Positions 36,008 through 45,195 are shown, counted from the first letter of the stretch. The stretch: DNA of 64,000 nt from Kangiella sp. HD9-110m-PIT-SAG07 (GCA_003370465.1 QQTG01000021.1:176316-240315); one strand, 5' to 3'. Translations and numbers: made by a program. Notes: generated by a model from the letters alone, not told the origin.

Positions 36008-37117
36008 TTGATATTAAGTCGTTATCTAAATCGTGAAGTCTTTACTAGCACCCTCGCTATTTTAGGGGTGTTGTTTGCTATTTTTGTAAGCCAGCGGATT
36101 GTGAAATACCTAGCGCAGGCGGCATCTGGGGACATTACAGGGACTATGGTATGGCAAATGGTATTGCTTTATTCGCCAGTTCTTTTGGGCTTTTTGCTGC
36201 CCTTAGCATTCTTCTTAGGCTGCTTATTAGCTTTCAGTCGACTATACGTTGATAGTGAAATGGCGGTGTTGCGCTCTGTTGGTGTGAGTGAACGAAAATT
36301 AATCAGTTTGCTTATTCCTATTGCAGTGATTGTTGCGTTAATTGGCGGAGCGGTAGCTTTGTGGCTGGCCCCAGTCGCCAATGAAACCACTTACCAAATT
36401 CGAGATGAGCATGCGAGTAAGCTTGAACTTAGCATGCTGGAACCGGGGCGCTTTCAAATCTTTCAAGAAGGCGAGGGAGTCGTGTACGCCGACTCTTCAG
36501 AAAGCTCCAGTCATTTAGGTAACTTCTTTTTAGCTGAACTGCCCGCAGAGAATAGCCCTTATACACGAATCATTTCGGCAAAGTCTGCCGAGCGTTATTA
36601 CGATGAATCCTTAGATAAAAACTTTTTACAGCTCAATGACGGCTTTGTGTATGAGCTGGACGCTGACAAGAATGTTCGCAAAATTACCGAGTTTGAAAAT
36701 TATTATGCTCGCTTAGAAGCTGAGCGCTCTATTGTGTCCCGACGCAAAATATCAGCAACACCAACCATAGAATTGTTCGAAACGGCGGATGGTCAAAGCT
36801 GGGCAGAACTTCACTGGCGATTAGCTGTGCCGTTGTCTGTTCCTTTTTTGCTTTTTTTAGCAATTCCACTAAGCCGGGTTAGGCCGCGTGAGGGTAAGTT
36901 TGCAAAAATGCTACCAGCGTTGATGGTGTACATTGCTTATATTGTTTTAATCGTAGTCTTCCGCAAATGGATAGAGGCTGAGAAAATCCCTGGTTGGCTC
37001 GGTTTTATTCCTATTTATGGGGTGATGGGGCTTTTGGCAGCAAGGTTGCTGTATTCTCATGGCCGAGCAAATACCAAGAACACCGGTACGCCGTCCAATG
37101 GGGGTGGTGACGCATGA
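36008..37117 (+). CDS. lptF: LPS export ABC transporter permease LptF
   Basis: One of the two permeases of the LptB2FG transporter, which extracts lipopolysaccharide from the inner membrane. The 369-residue protein begins LSRYLNREVFTSTLAIL and has three N-terminal and three C-terminal membrane helices around a periplasmic beta-jellyroll (about 135-255). The TTG start at 36008 matches the family N-terminus. The stop overlaps the lptG start by four bases. Confidence 0.96.
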   Translation: MILSRYLNREVFTSTLAILGVLFAIFVSQRIVKYLAQAASGDITGTMVWQMVLLYSPVLLGFLLPLAFFLGCLLAFSRLYVDSEMAVLRSVGVSERKLISLLIPIAVIVALIGGAVALWLAPVANETTYQIRDEHASKLELSMLEPGRFQIFQEGEGVVYADSSESSSHLGNFFLAELPAENSPYTRIISAKSAERYYDESLDKNFLQLNDGFVYELDADKNVRKITEFENYYARLEAERSIVSRRKISATPTIELFETADGQSWAELHWRLAVPLSVPFLLFLAIPLSRVRPREGKFAKMLPALMVYIAYIVLIVVFRKWIEAEKIPGWLGFIPIYGVMGLLAARLLYSHGRANTKNTGTPSNGGGDA

Positions 37118-38244
37118 ATATCTTAAGATTTTATATTGGCAAAACCATACTAGCTACGTCCTTAATGACGCTGATTACGCTTGCGATTATCCGCGTGTTA
37201 TTCGCTTTGATTGATGAAAGTGGAGACTTTGATAAGGGAACCTATGCCTTTATTGATGGACTGTCTTACGCTTTGCTGCTGTCACCACAATACATTTATG
37301 AATTTTTTCCGATGGCGATTTTGATTGGCTCGATTGCCGGATTGGGGATGTTAGCTTCTCGGAGTGAGCTCACGGTGATGCGAGCTGCGGGTAAAACTAC
37401 ATGGCAAATCATTGGGGCAGCTTTGTCCTATGGTTTGCTTCTGATTGCATTTTCCGTGTTTTTAGGTGAGTACGTTGCGCCTAAAACGACGCTAATGGCA
37501 GAAAACTTACGCAATCGAGCTTTGTATGGTGAGCAGTTTGTGGATAGTAACCAAGGTCTTTGGTTAAAAGACGGCGCGAACATGGTTCATGTAGGAGAAG
37601 TCATAGGCTCATCACGACTCAGCGATGTCACGGTGTATGAGTTTAATCGTGATAATGAATTAACGAAAATGGTTCACGCCGATTCTGCGGAGCTTATTCG
37701 AGATTCTTGGCAACTCAACGACGGTATCATAACTCAATTAGGCTCTGACTCGACAAATGACCAGTCCTCTGAAAAAAGCGTTGATATAGTGCGCGATACA
37801 ACTACTCGTTTTGATAAAGTGGAGCGACTAGATTTTACACAACAAGAGTGGCAAACCGATATCAGTTTGGATAACTTATCCTCGCTGCGCGTAGAACCTG
37901 AAAATATGAACATCGTCAATTTGTATCAATACCGTACTTATTTAGCGACTAATGGGTTGGATACAAAAAATTATGACCTAGCTTTCTGGCAGAAAGTTTT
38001 CCAGCCAATCAGTACCGCTGTCATGATTATCTTAGCGGCTTCGTTTATTTTTGGCCCCATGCGTAGCGTGTCGATGGGAGCTAGGGTTTTGGTTGGTGTG
38101 CTAACTGGGATGGTCTACTTCTTTGCCGTTCGTTCTTTTGGGCCAGTCAGTTTAGTGGCTGGAGTGCCAGCCTTCCTCGGGGCACTCATGCCACCACTGA
38201 TATTCTCAGTAGCGGCTTGGTATTTACTGAGGCGAGCCGGTTGA
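37114..38244 (+). CDS. lptG: LPS export ABC transporter permease LptG
   Basis: The partner permease of LptF, 376 residues, with the same layout: three membrane helices, a periplasmic jellyroll domain and three further helices. The segment around SRSELTVMRAAGKT is the cytoplasmic coupling region that contacts LptB. The ATG overlaps the lptF stop (ATGA), so the two are translationally coupled. Confidence 0.97.
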   Translation: MNILRFYIGKTILATSLMTLITLAIIRVLFALIDESGDFDKGTYAFIDGLSYALLLSPQYIYEFFPMAILIGSIAGLGMLASRSELTVMRAAGKTTWQIIGAALSYGLLLIAFSVFLGEYVAPKTTLMAENLRNRALYGEQFVDSNQGLWLKDGANMVHVGEVIGSSRLSDVTVYEFNRDNELTKMVHADSAELIRDSWQLNDGIITQLGSDSTNDQSSEKSVDIVRDTTTRFDKVERLDFTQQEWQTDISLDNLSSLRVEPENMNIVNLYQYRTYLATNGLDTKNYDLAFWQKVFQPISTAVMIILAASFIFGPMRSVSMGARVLVGVLTGMVYFFAVRSFGPVSLVAGVPAFLGALMPPLIFSVAAWYLLRRAG

Positions 38245-38659
38245 TCTCTTTCTATAGGGAAGCTGTTAAAGCTATTGATAATGGATTAAGCCGTGGGTTA
38301 AATATTTAATTGGCTCCATTGCACTTTTATTTTTCTTTGTAACAGGGTTGATCTCCCTTAATGGGCAAAGTTCATTATATGAGTTTTCCTTCTTTTGTTT
38401 TTTATTAGCTGCTTTGTGTTTTACAGAAGGTAAAATTCAGAGCGTTATTGGTAGGGTAATAAGCTTAATTATAGTTATATTGTCGGGTTGGTATTTGTAT
38501 TCTGCACTAACCTATAGCCCTATAGCCAGTGGTGTTAACTACAAACTTTCGGTTGGAAAAGCCATCTTGTTTTTTTGTCTTGTTGGGCTACCGGCAATTG
38601 TGTATCTATTATCTGGCAGGATTGTGAAACCTAACTCAAAAAGCTATAAAAAATTATAA
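38241..38659 (+). pseudogene. Small membrane protein, possibly frameshifted
   Basis: The frame containing FFCFLLAALCFTEG and ILFFCLVGLPAIVYLL encodes three membrane helices. Its first standard start codon is a TTG at 38348. The same frame is open back to 38282 and there encodes another helix (KYLIGSIALLFFFVTGLI) without a start codon. A second frame starting with the TTG at 38241 (ISFYREAVKAIDN) ends at 38312. A one-base deletion near 38293 would explain both by breaking one protein of about 139 residues. Alternatively only 38348-38659 (103 residues) is translated. Family unknown. Confidence 0.45.
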
Positions 38660-38672
38660 AAGGAGAAAACGT

Positions 38673-38693
38673 TAGGGCTACTCCCTATTTTTT
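38673..38693 (+). terminator. Short terminator-like hairpin downstream of the small membrane protein
   Basis: TAGGG and CCCTA form a five-pair stem followed by six T's, located between the rightward reading frame and the end of the leftward RDD gene. The stem is short. Confidence 0.4.
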
Positions 38694-39161
38694 CTTCTGT
38701 TTATCCGGCAAAGCCACTACTCTGGTTTTTGTCAGTATATCGTGCCAGCCAAGATTCTTTCTGGTGAACGGGCTGATTAGCATTCCAATGCCCAATACTG
38801 AAATAATACTTCGAACCATTGCAGGGCCAAAAGTGACCGCTTTGCCACTATCTTTAACCAGCATAATTTTCCATGCGCTCATGCCAACGGTTTGGCCGTA
38901 ACGAACGTGCGAGCCTACGAAATAGAGCAATAGTAATAGCGTTGGAAACAGCGAGTAGACTTGGTAAGTTATGGTGTCTTGCCAGCCGGTCTCAGTATTC
39001 ATGTCCTCAACACCTAGCATCCAGCGAATGAGTGGAAAGGTGAACAAGCCCCATAAAAACCAGATAGCGACGCTAATTAAAATATCGTAAAGCCATGCCC
39101 CCAGTTTTTTTGTGATTGAGGCTGGTGTGGTAATAAGGGTTTGCTGAGATTCTTGTGTCAT
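38685..39161 (-). CDS. RDD family membrane protein
   Basis: A 158-residue protein with the RDD signature: an aromatic/charged first helix region (LGAWLYDILISVAIWFLWGLF), a second helix (LFPTLLLLLYFV) and a third in the C-terminal half. The conserved GQTVGMSAWKIMLV segment follows the second helix. RDD proteins are small membrane proteins, some implicated in ion transport; the specific role is unknown. It often lies near lptFG. Confidence 0.88.
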   Translation of the reverse strand: MTQESQQTLITTPASITKKLGAWLYDILISVAIWFLWGLFTFPLIRWMLGVEDMNTETGWQDTITYQVYSLFPTLLLLLYFVGSHVRYGQTVGMSAWKIMLVKDSGKAVTFGPAMVRSIISVLGIGMLISPFTRKNLGWHDILTKTRVVALPDKQKKK

Positions 39162-39337
39162 TATTGCGCCAACGTTATTTTGCTAAAAGCGAGTGCCTAA
39201 AACTGGCGCTAGTCTAGCAAAGTAGGGCGCTATAGACTAGCCGAAACATTCTTTTACAGCATTTGTTCTGCTCGACTTTCATCAGTAAGTTATTCCTGCT
39301 ATAAAAGATAAATTGTTTGTTTGAGTGGGAACTACTG

Positions 39338-41119
39338 ATGAAATTTACTAAAAAGTTAATGATTTCTGGTGCTTTACTGGCCAGTAGCGTCACTGCCATT
39401 GCTGGTGAAGATTATAGCCAATGGTTGAATGACTTCTTTGAAGATGTGCAAGAATATCGTATGTCGCAAAACCCTGTGTGGGCTGCCCGCGAAGGTGATG
39501 AGTCTGCTAAGGGAAAACTGCGCGATGTTAGTCCTGCTGCTTTTCAGGCGCGCAAAGCGAAGCTAGAAGAGCTGATCGAAGAGCTGAATAGTATTAAGCG
39601 TGAAAACTTGTTGGCCGACGAGCAGATCAGTTATGACATGATGATGACCCAGTTGAAGCAAGACGTTGCAGAAATTGACTTCAAAACCTATGAAATGCCG
39701 TTAACTGCGGAGTACGGTTTTCATGCTCAAACCACAAACTTAGGCAACTCGATTCGCTTCCGTACAAGTGATGATTATGAAGACTATATTGCTTTGTTAG
39801 AAGCGATCCCTCAGTTTTTTCAGCAGAATGTAGCTAACATGCGAGCTGGTATGGAGAGACACTTTACGGTACCAAGAGCTGTGTTAGAGGGTTACAGCGA
39901 CAGTATTAGGGTGTATATCAAAGACGATGCCCAAGATACTGTATGGTATCGCCCTTTTAATAATATGCCTGAAACATTGAGTGCTGAGGATAAAGAAGCA
40001 TTACAAAAAGAAGCCGCTCAAGTGATTAAGTCGACAGTATTGCCTCAGTACCAAGCGTATCTGACGTTCTTTGAAGATGAATATTTACCAGCTGCGAAGA
40101 AAACAATTGCAGCTTACGACTATCCTGATGGGAAAGCTTTTTATCAAAACCAGATTAAGCACTACACCACGCTAGATTTAACGCCGGATGAGATTCACGA
40201 AATTGGCTTGAAAGAGGTCGCTCGTATACGTAAAGAAATGGAGCAAGTGATAGAGACTACTGGTTTTGAAGGATCCTTCGAGGAGTTCTTACACTTTTTA
40301 CGTACCGACGAGCAGTTCTACGCCAAAACGCCTGAAGAGCTCTTGAAAGAAGCTGCTTATATGTCAAAGAAGATGGATCATCAGCTTCCAAAATTCTTCG
40401 GTAAGCTACCGCGCCAACCTTATGGTGTGGTTCCGGTGCCAGAAGAAATTGCTCCTAAATATACCACTGGCCGATACTCTGGTGCGCCGATTGATAGTGA
40501 CCGAGCGGGTGAGTATTGGGTCAATACGTACGCTTTGGAAAAGCGTCCGTTATACAACCTAGAAGCATTAACGCTTCATGAAGCTGTGCCAGGTCATCAC
40601 CTTCAGACTGCATTATCTCAGGAGTTAACTGACTTACCTAAATTCCGCCAAAATACTTATATCTCGGCGTTTGGTGAAGGGTGGGGTTTATATAGCGAGA
40701 AGTTAGGTTTGGAAGCTGGTTTTTATGAAGATCCTTATAGCAACTTTGGACGATTGACCTATGAAATGTGGCGAGCGATGCGTTTAGTGGTTGATACTGG
40801 CATGCACGCTAAAGGTTGGAGTCGTGAAAAAGCAATTAATATGATGGCGAGTAATACGGCTTTATCGACTCATAATGTCCGCACCGAAATTGATCGTTAT
40901 ATTAGTTGGCCAGCACAAGCACTTTCATACAAGCTGGGCGAGCTGAAGATATTAGAGCTGCGTGCAAAAGCGGAGAAAGAGCTAGGTGAAGACTTCGATA
41001 TTCGTAAATTTCACGATGCAGTTTTGGCTAATGGCTCAATTCCGTTAAGCGTGTTGGAAGATCAGATTGAGCAATTTATTGAGGATGAACAACAAGCCTT
41101 ATTAGAAAATAGTAACTAA
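39338..41119 (+). CDS. DUF885 family secreted metallopeptidase-like protein
   Basis: A 593-residue exported protein with a signal peptide ending near SVTAIA. The DUF885 core contains the zinc-site motif LTLHEAVPGHHLQ and, further on, SAFGEGWGLYSEKLG, which carries the likely third ligand. These proteins are predicted peptidases, and some members degrade peptides in the periplasm. The ATG at 39338 is preceded by GTGGGA; the upstream TTG at 39317 would add residues ahead of a good signal peptide. The gene stands alone and has its own terminator. Confidence 0.92.
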   Translation: MKFTKKLMISGALLASSVTAIAGEDYSQWLNDFFEDVQEYRMSQNPVWAAREGDESAKGKLRDVSPAAFQARKAKLEELIEELNSIKRENLLADEQISYDMMMTQLKQDVAEIDFKTYEMPLTAEYGFHAQTTNLGNSIRFRTSDDYEDYIALLEAIPQFFQQNVANMRAGMERHFTVPRAVLEGYSDSIRVYIKDDAQDTVWYRPFNNMPETLSAEDKEALQKEAAQVIKSTVLPQYQAYLTFFEDEYLPAAKKTIAAYDYPDGKAFYQNQIKHYTTLDLTPDEIHEIGLKEVARIRKEMEQVIETTGFEGSFEEFLHFLRTDEQFYAKTPEELLKEAAYMSKKMDHQLPKFFGKLPRQPYGVVPVPEEIAPKYTTGRYSGAPIDSDRAGEYWVNTYALEKRPLYNLEALTLHEAVPGHHLQTALSQELTDLPKFRQNTYISAFGEGWGLYSEKLGLEAGFYEDPYSNFGRLTYEMWRAMRLVVDTGMHAKGWSREKAINMMASNTALSTHNVRTEIDRYISWPAQALSYKLGELKILELRAKAEKELGEDFDIRKFHDAVLANGSIPLSVLEDQIEQFIEDEQQALLENSN

Positions 41120-41153
41120 ATTGAAGCAGTTATAACTTCAATATTGGAATTTC

Positions 41154-41181
41154 AGGCCCGATCTCAGTATCGGGCTTTTTT
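41154..41181 (+). terminator. Rho-independent terminator after the DUF885 gene
   Basis: GCCCGAT (41156-41162) pairs with ATCGGGC (41169-41175) and is followed by six T's. Confidence 0.88.
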
Positions 41182-41318
41182 GTGTCTAGTGAAAGTTCTT
41201 GACTTGGGTTGTTAAATGGTCATAATGACACTCTAGGGTTTCATTGAGGTATTTTTAGTTGTCACTATGTAACCCTTTGGCGCAGAAGCCAAGCAGAATT
41301 ATTTAACGGAGTAGAACT

Positions 41319-41789
41319 ATGAATCAAAAGAATTGTGCAGAAATAGTGGATAGAGTGCAAACGGGCGTTGCTCGCGGCATGTTGGTATGTGGGGTTACTT
41401 ATTTAGTGTTACTTGCTGAAGTGCTGACAGCAAAAGGGAGGCTGAATGAGATATTAGATTTTGCAGCTATTATTGGTTCAGCTCTAACCGTGATAGTGAC
41501 GTTTGTCTCTTTATGGCCAGTTATCAAGCAAAAGCTGACTGGTAAGAGTTTTGTGCCAAATGAGCCAGAGAGTTTTATCTCCGGAGCTATGTTGGCAAGC
41601 TTTAAAAACGGTTGGATAGCACTAACCCTAACGCTGGTGTTTTTATTAGGACTTTCTAAGTTTTTAGACGGTTTGGGACTTCCTCTGAAATTTTACTTCG
41701 TATTGCTGTTTGCTGTAGCGGTGTTATCAGCTAGCATTAGCTTCTTCTGGTTAACACGTGACGATGATTTGGAAGGACTTGAGGAGTAA
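41319..41789 (+). CDS. Membrane protein of unknown function paired with Xre regulator
   Basis: A 156-residue protein with four predicted membrane helices (MLVCGVTYLVLLAEVL, IIGSALTVIVTFVSLW, WIALTLTLVFLLGL, FYFVLLFAVAVLSASISFFW). I do not recognise a defined family. The next gene, a small Xre regulator, starts two bases after the stop codon; such membrane protein/Xre pairs are common and the regulator often controls the pair. Confidence 0.8.
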   Translation: MNQKNCAEIVDRVQTGVARGMLVCGVTYLVLLAEVLTAKGRLNEILDFAAIIGSALTVIVTFVSLWPVIKQKLTGKSFVPNEPESFISGAMLASFKNGWIALTLTLVFLLGLSKFLDGLGLPLKFYFVLLFAVAVLSASISFFWLTRDDDLEGLEE

Positions 41790-41791
41790 TT

Positions 41792-42016
41792 ATGCACCCT
41801 GAACTCGATAATAGAATACGGGTTTTTCGGGCCGAGCATCGGATGAGTCAAAGTGAACTGGCGGATGCAATAGGTGTTTCAAGAAAAACCATTAGCACCA
41901 TAGAGGTGGGAAAGTTTGTCCCTTCGACCATTATTGCGTTGAAAATTGCAGACTATTTTAATACTCCTGTTGAGGAAATTTTCAGCTTGATTAAAGATGA
42001 GCAAGAAAGCGCCTAA
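41792..42016 (+). CDS. Small Xre/Cro-type helix-turn-helix regulator
   Basis: A 74-residue protein that is almost entirely one Cro/C1 helix-turn-helix domain: IRVFRAEHRMSQSELADAIG, then VSRKTISTIEVGKFVPST, then ALKIADYFNTPVEEIFSL. This matches the YozG-type regulators that form operons with small membrane proteins. It likely represses its own operon, although no operator is evident in the sequence upstream of 41319. Confidence 0.92.
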   Translation: MHPELDNRIRVFRAEHRMSQSELADAIGVSRKTISTIEVGKFVPSTIIALKIADYFNTPVEEIFSLIKDEQESA

Positions 42017-42032
42017 AAAGGCTTTGCGAGTA

Positions 42033-42060
42033 TTGCAAAAGTAGGTTATTGGTTTATAAT
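42033..42060 (+). promoter_or_regulatory. Promoter of the tRNA-Leu transcript
   Basis: TTGCAA (42033-42038) and TATAAT (42055-42060) are 16 bases apart. The transcript would begin near 42067 with a long-loop hairpin: CTCTTTCG (42067-42074) pairs with CGAAAGAG (42091-42098). Confidence 0.6.
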
Positions 42061-42110
42061 GCGACGCTCTTTCGGGCTAGTTCTTAGACTCGAAAGAGTA
42101 TCAAAATCTG

Positions 42111-42196
42111 ATGCCAGAGTGGTGAAATTGGTAGACGACCTACAGGATGTAGGGAGTGCCGCGCAGCGGTGCACGTCGAGTAACGCAGAGCGTTAC
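42111..42196 (+). other. Partial tRNA-Leu 5' copy followed by three hairpins
   Basis: Bases 42111-42136 are identical to 42236-42261, the leading edge, acceptor 5' strand and D-arm of the real tRNA-Leu. After that the sequence diverges into three adjacent stem-loops: CCTAC/GTAGG (42139-42153), a GC-rich stem around CCGC/GCGG (42156-42172), and GTAACGC/GCGTTAC (42180-42196). There is no 3' acceptor strand, no T-arm consensus and no CCA, so it is not a working tRNA. Confidence 0.7.
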
Positions 42197-42237
42197 ACTG
42201 ATCAATAGTGGCCCGGTGTTAGTTAGAAAGAAACAAT

Positions 42238-42324
42238 GCCAGAGTGGTGAAATTGGTAGACACGTCGGATTCAAAATCCGATTCCTTCACGGGAGTGGCG
42301 GTTCGAGTCCGCCCTCTGGTACCA
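42238..42324 (+). tRNA. tRNA-Leu (anticodon CAA)
   Basis: An 87-base class II tRNA. The acceptor GCCAGAG pairs with CTCTGGT (one G-T at the end), with discriminator A and an encoded CCA. The anticodon stem TCGGA/TCCGA holds the loop TTCAAAA, which reads TTG codons. A variable arm of the Leu type and the T-loop GTTCGAGTCC are present. TTG codons matter here because several genes in the window also start with TTG. Confidence 0.97.
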
Positions 42325-42868
42325 TCTTATTTGATATCTTCTAGTACTCACTGTTACGACACTTTGCTCTGTCACCATTAATGCTTCGTTTAATCGGACA
42401 ATTTCTGACACAGACTTCTAACTACGACGATACCTAAATTTCTTTTTCAAAGGATCGGCACGTTCCGAATGATGATATTCTTCATCGCACTTAATATATT
42501 TTTGTTAACTGAGTCACAAATAATTTTTAAATCTGGTTGTACCAGCGATCTAGACCCCTAAAAAACATTAGAAACAGCTGACTAATAAGTCATATTTAGC
42601 TTATGGGAAGTCTTATTTGTTTGAATAATACTCTTTGATCAATTTTTTTGCGTTTTGATGAGTGATTAATACTCTTTATTTACAATGACTTACCTGTTTG
42701 TATCACTTAGTATCCAATTTTAAATTTTCATTGTTAGTTTTAAACTATCGTTTTTTACAGTAAGAAATATTGATGCTATAAATCTATTCGGCTTAGTTAT
42801 TCTAATGAGTGTCTAGGCTATTATTATAAATCATCCAAAACGTTACATAACACCGATGGGGGTAGTCG
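42325..42868. other. AT-rich intergenic region, no gene found
   Basis: This 544-base gap between tRNA-Leu and the secreted hydrolase has no open frame of useful size. A 28-codon leftward open stretch without a start codon (about 42418-42505, ending DPLKKKFRYRRS) looks protein-like and could be the remnant of a lost gene. I see no terminator or repeat. The last 100 bases should hold the promoter of the next gene. Confidence 0.5.
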
Positions 42869-43723
42869 ATGTTTAGAAAACTATTGCTGCTAACAGCAGC
42901 GCTCACCTTTACTGGACTGAGCCAGGCTAATACTGGCGTGGCATTTGTCCATGGCACGGGTAGTCAAAGCGATGCCTATAATGATTACTGGACGGGTAGC
43001 TTTGTTCAGTCAGTTATTCAAGGTCTTCCTAACTCAAGTAATTACACGGTCATTAATTGTGACTTTGAGCAATATATGTGGACCTCTGGCGCTGCTGGTT
43101 GCTTAGCTGGCCAATTAACGACATTTATTAACCAAAAGAATATCACGAGTTTGACGCTCATTACTCATTCTAACGGTGGTAATGTTGCACGCTGGATTAT
43201 GTCGAACCCAACCTGGGACAGTCGATATCCGAATATTATTAACCGAATTGATGAAGTCATAGCTCTGGCGCCGTCTAGCGCTGGTACGCCTTTGGCGGAT
43301 GCGGTTATTGATGGCAATGTTTTTGAGTCAGCCTTAGGTTGGTTGTTAGGTTATAAGAATGATGCGGTTCGCATGCAACAAGAGGCTTGGATGGCTAGTT
43401 ATAACGCGAATTGGTTGTACGGCACTTCAGGTCGCCCAGCGTTACCAAAACCATTCCGCAGTGTTGTAGGAACGGATGTTGAGTCAGCAATTTGGGATGG
43501 AGACAGTTACTGCGGTGGCTATGCGCAAAATGTTGGGCTTGAGTTTACTCAAAACTGGCTCGATAGCTGTTCTGACGGCTTTCTAAATTGTAGCTCGCAA
43601 AATGCTGCTGGATCAGTTTGGTTCTATGACACCAGTAAAACTTATGGTGATGAACCTTTGAGCCACGCACAAAGTAGACGTAAGTGCTTTGGTTTAGATG
43701 CTTTCTTGCGTAACCGAATTTAA
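42869..43723 (+). CDS. Secreted alpha/beta hydrolase, lipase-like
   Basis: A 284-residue exported protein: signal peptide (1-20), then GVAFVHGTG, the oxyanion-hole strand of an alpha/beta hydrolase. The nucleophile elbow is THSNGGN with Ser101. A later SAGTP segment and several cysteine pairs suggest a disulfide-stabilised secreted enzyme. Substrate unknown; lipase or esterase is an inference from the fold motifs. It is nine bases upstream of a DUF4785 gene and shares a terminator with it. Confidence 0.8.
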   Translation: MFRKLLLLTAALTFTGLSQANTGVAFVHGTGSQSDAYNDYWTGSFVQSVIQGLPNSSNYTVINCDFEQYMWTSGAAGCLAGQLTTFINQKNITSLTLITHSNGGNVARWIMSNPTWDSRYPNIINRIDEVIALAPSSAGTPLADAVIDGNVFESALGWLLGYKNDAVRMQQEAWMASYNANWLYGTSGRPALPKPFRSVVGTDVESAIWDGDSYCGGYAQNVGLEFTQNWLDSCSDGFLNCSSQNAAGSVWFYDTSKTYGDEPLSHAQSRRKCFGLDAFLRNRI

Positions 43724-43732
43724 GGAGTTGTC

Positions 43733-44935
43733 ATGAAATCTATTGTTTTAACATCGATGATCATTTCTTTGAGTAGCGTGGCTGTGGCTAATGGAAACGC
43801 TAATTCTAAATCTCAACGTGGTGGAGCCTATACTGGTGCACCTGAAAGCGGTGCTCCTGCTCAGCCGGATACTCAAAGAGAACTAAAAAATATCAGTTAC
43901 AGTTTTCCTATTAATGAGATCAGCCAGCTTGATTTTTCTCAAAAACAAGCTCATGTACAAAGCCGCCAATACATGATGGATGTTAGCGGGACACAGTTAA
44001 AATCAGGAGTTAAACTGAATACCTCAGCAAAAGGGGCTCTAGTGCGTATTTCTGCTTTTGATGGTAAAAGCGCTATTGAACCTCAGCAACTATCAGTCAA
44101 AACACCAAAAGGAAAACTATTCCAGAAGGGAAAGGCATTCGATACTTTGGTTAGCAGTCAAGCTATGCAAAAGAATGGTATGGGCTTCCAGCAAGGAACA
44201 ACGGGGTTTAAGTTAGAAGATAGCTTAGGCTCGGGAAGCTTCACCCTCAAAGCAGAAAAAGGAATCTCAGGTCATGCAAAATATCGCATCAATGTGTTTG
44301 AAAAACACAGCGATACTGAGATGCACTTAACGGCTAATAAGAGTAATTACCTTAATGATGAAGTTCTTAAGGTTGATGCCAAGGTATTCAGCCATGGTTT
44401 GTCTGAGAAGATTGTCAATATCAAAGGGCAACTGGTTTCTCCGTCGGGCAAAACTTTCGCAGTTGATTTCATGCCTTCAAAAGACGGATTTTCGATGAAT
44501 ATGCCATTGAATATGTCGGCGAACTCAGCTCCAGGCGCTCTTTGGGAGTTGCATACAGAAACTCAGGTGAAGATTAACGGGCAGCTTGTACAGCGAAACG
44601 GGCAGCTACCTTTTGCATTTGCAGAGCAGACAGCAAAATTGTCAGCCGGGCCCGTGATTTCTGGGCAAAAGCAAAGTCCAGTAGCGACAATTCCTGTGAA
44701 CGCTAAAGTGGATGGCCGTTACGAAGTTAGAGCCGTGCTCTATGGCACAGACAGTCGTGGAAACTTAAAGCCAGCTATGATGACTCATAGTGCCGCTAAC
44801 TTAGCTGCAGGCGAGGGTTCTATCATGATGAAGTTTGATCCACAGCTGATCGCTCAGTCAGGAGTGTCCGCACCTTATGTTGTCAAACAGCTTGAGTTAC
44901 GTGACCAACAGCAAATGGCCTTGATAAGCCAGTAA
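43733..44935 (+). CDS. DUF4785-like secreted protein
   Basis: A 400-residue protein with a signal peptide (to about residue 19) and three beta-rich regions: an N-terminal segment, a central region with HLTANKSNYLNDEVLKVDAKV, and a C-terminal immunoglobulin-like part around GRYEVRAVLYGTDSRGNLKPA. The pattern fits DUF4785, found in secreted proteins of Legionella and marine bacteria. Its close coupling to the hydrolase gene suggests a shared extracellular role. Confidence 0.7.
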   Translation: MKSIVLTSMIISLSSVAVANGNANSKSQRGGAYTGAPESGAPAQPDTQRELKNISYSFPINEISQLDFSQKQAHVQSRQYMMDVSGTQLKSGVKLNTSAKGALVRISAFDGKSAIEPQQLSVKTPKGKLFQKGKAFDTLVSSQAMQKNGMGFQQGTTGFKLEDSLGSGSFTLKAEKGISGHAKYRINVFEKHSDTEMHLTANKSNYLNDEVLKVDAKVFSHGLSEKIVNIKGQLVSPSGKTFAVDFMPSKDGFSMNMPLNMSANSAPGALWELHTETQVKINGQLVQRNGQLPFAFAEQTAKLSAGPVISGQKQSPVATIPVNAKVDGRYEVRAVLYGTDSRGNLKPAMMTHSAANLAAGEGSIMMKFDPQLIAQSGVSAPYVVKQLELRDQQQMALISQ

Positions 44936-44965
44936 TCTGTTATACATAAAATTTTCTTATGTTAT

Positions 44966-44998
44966 AAAAAGAGGGGCTAGTGTAGCCTCTCTTTTTTT
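44966..44998 (+). terminator. Rho-independent terminator after the DUF4785 gene
   Basis: AAAAAGAGGGGCTA pairs with TAGCCTCTCTTTTT (one bulge) over a three-base loop, followed by T's. Confidence 0.88.
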
Positions 44999-45195
44999 GT
45001 CTGTAATTCAGTGTATTACAAGAATTAAACTTGTCTTTAAAACATTTTGAAACGGTTAAGCACCTATTTCGATTAATTGAACTAATTCTGTACAACTTAG
45101 CAAAGTGTAACAAAGTATGTCTTGTGGATTAAGCCCTTGCAGATATGACTTACATCGATTCAAATATATCCCTGTCTAATCCTCATACCCTATAA

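Noticed and set aside
42156..42344. 62-codon frame across the tRNA-Leu region
   Set aside because: It reads through the tRNA gene (QSGEIGRHVGF-type translation of a tRNA) and is a known kind of artefact.
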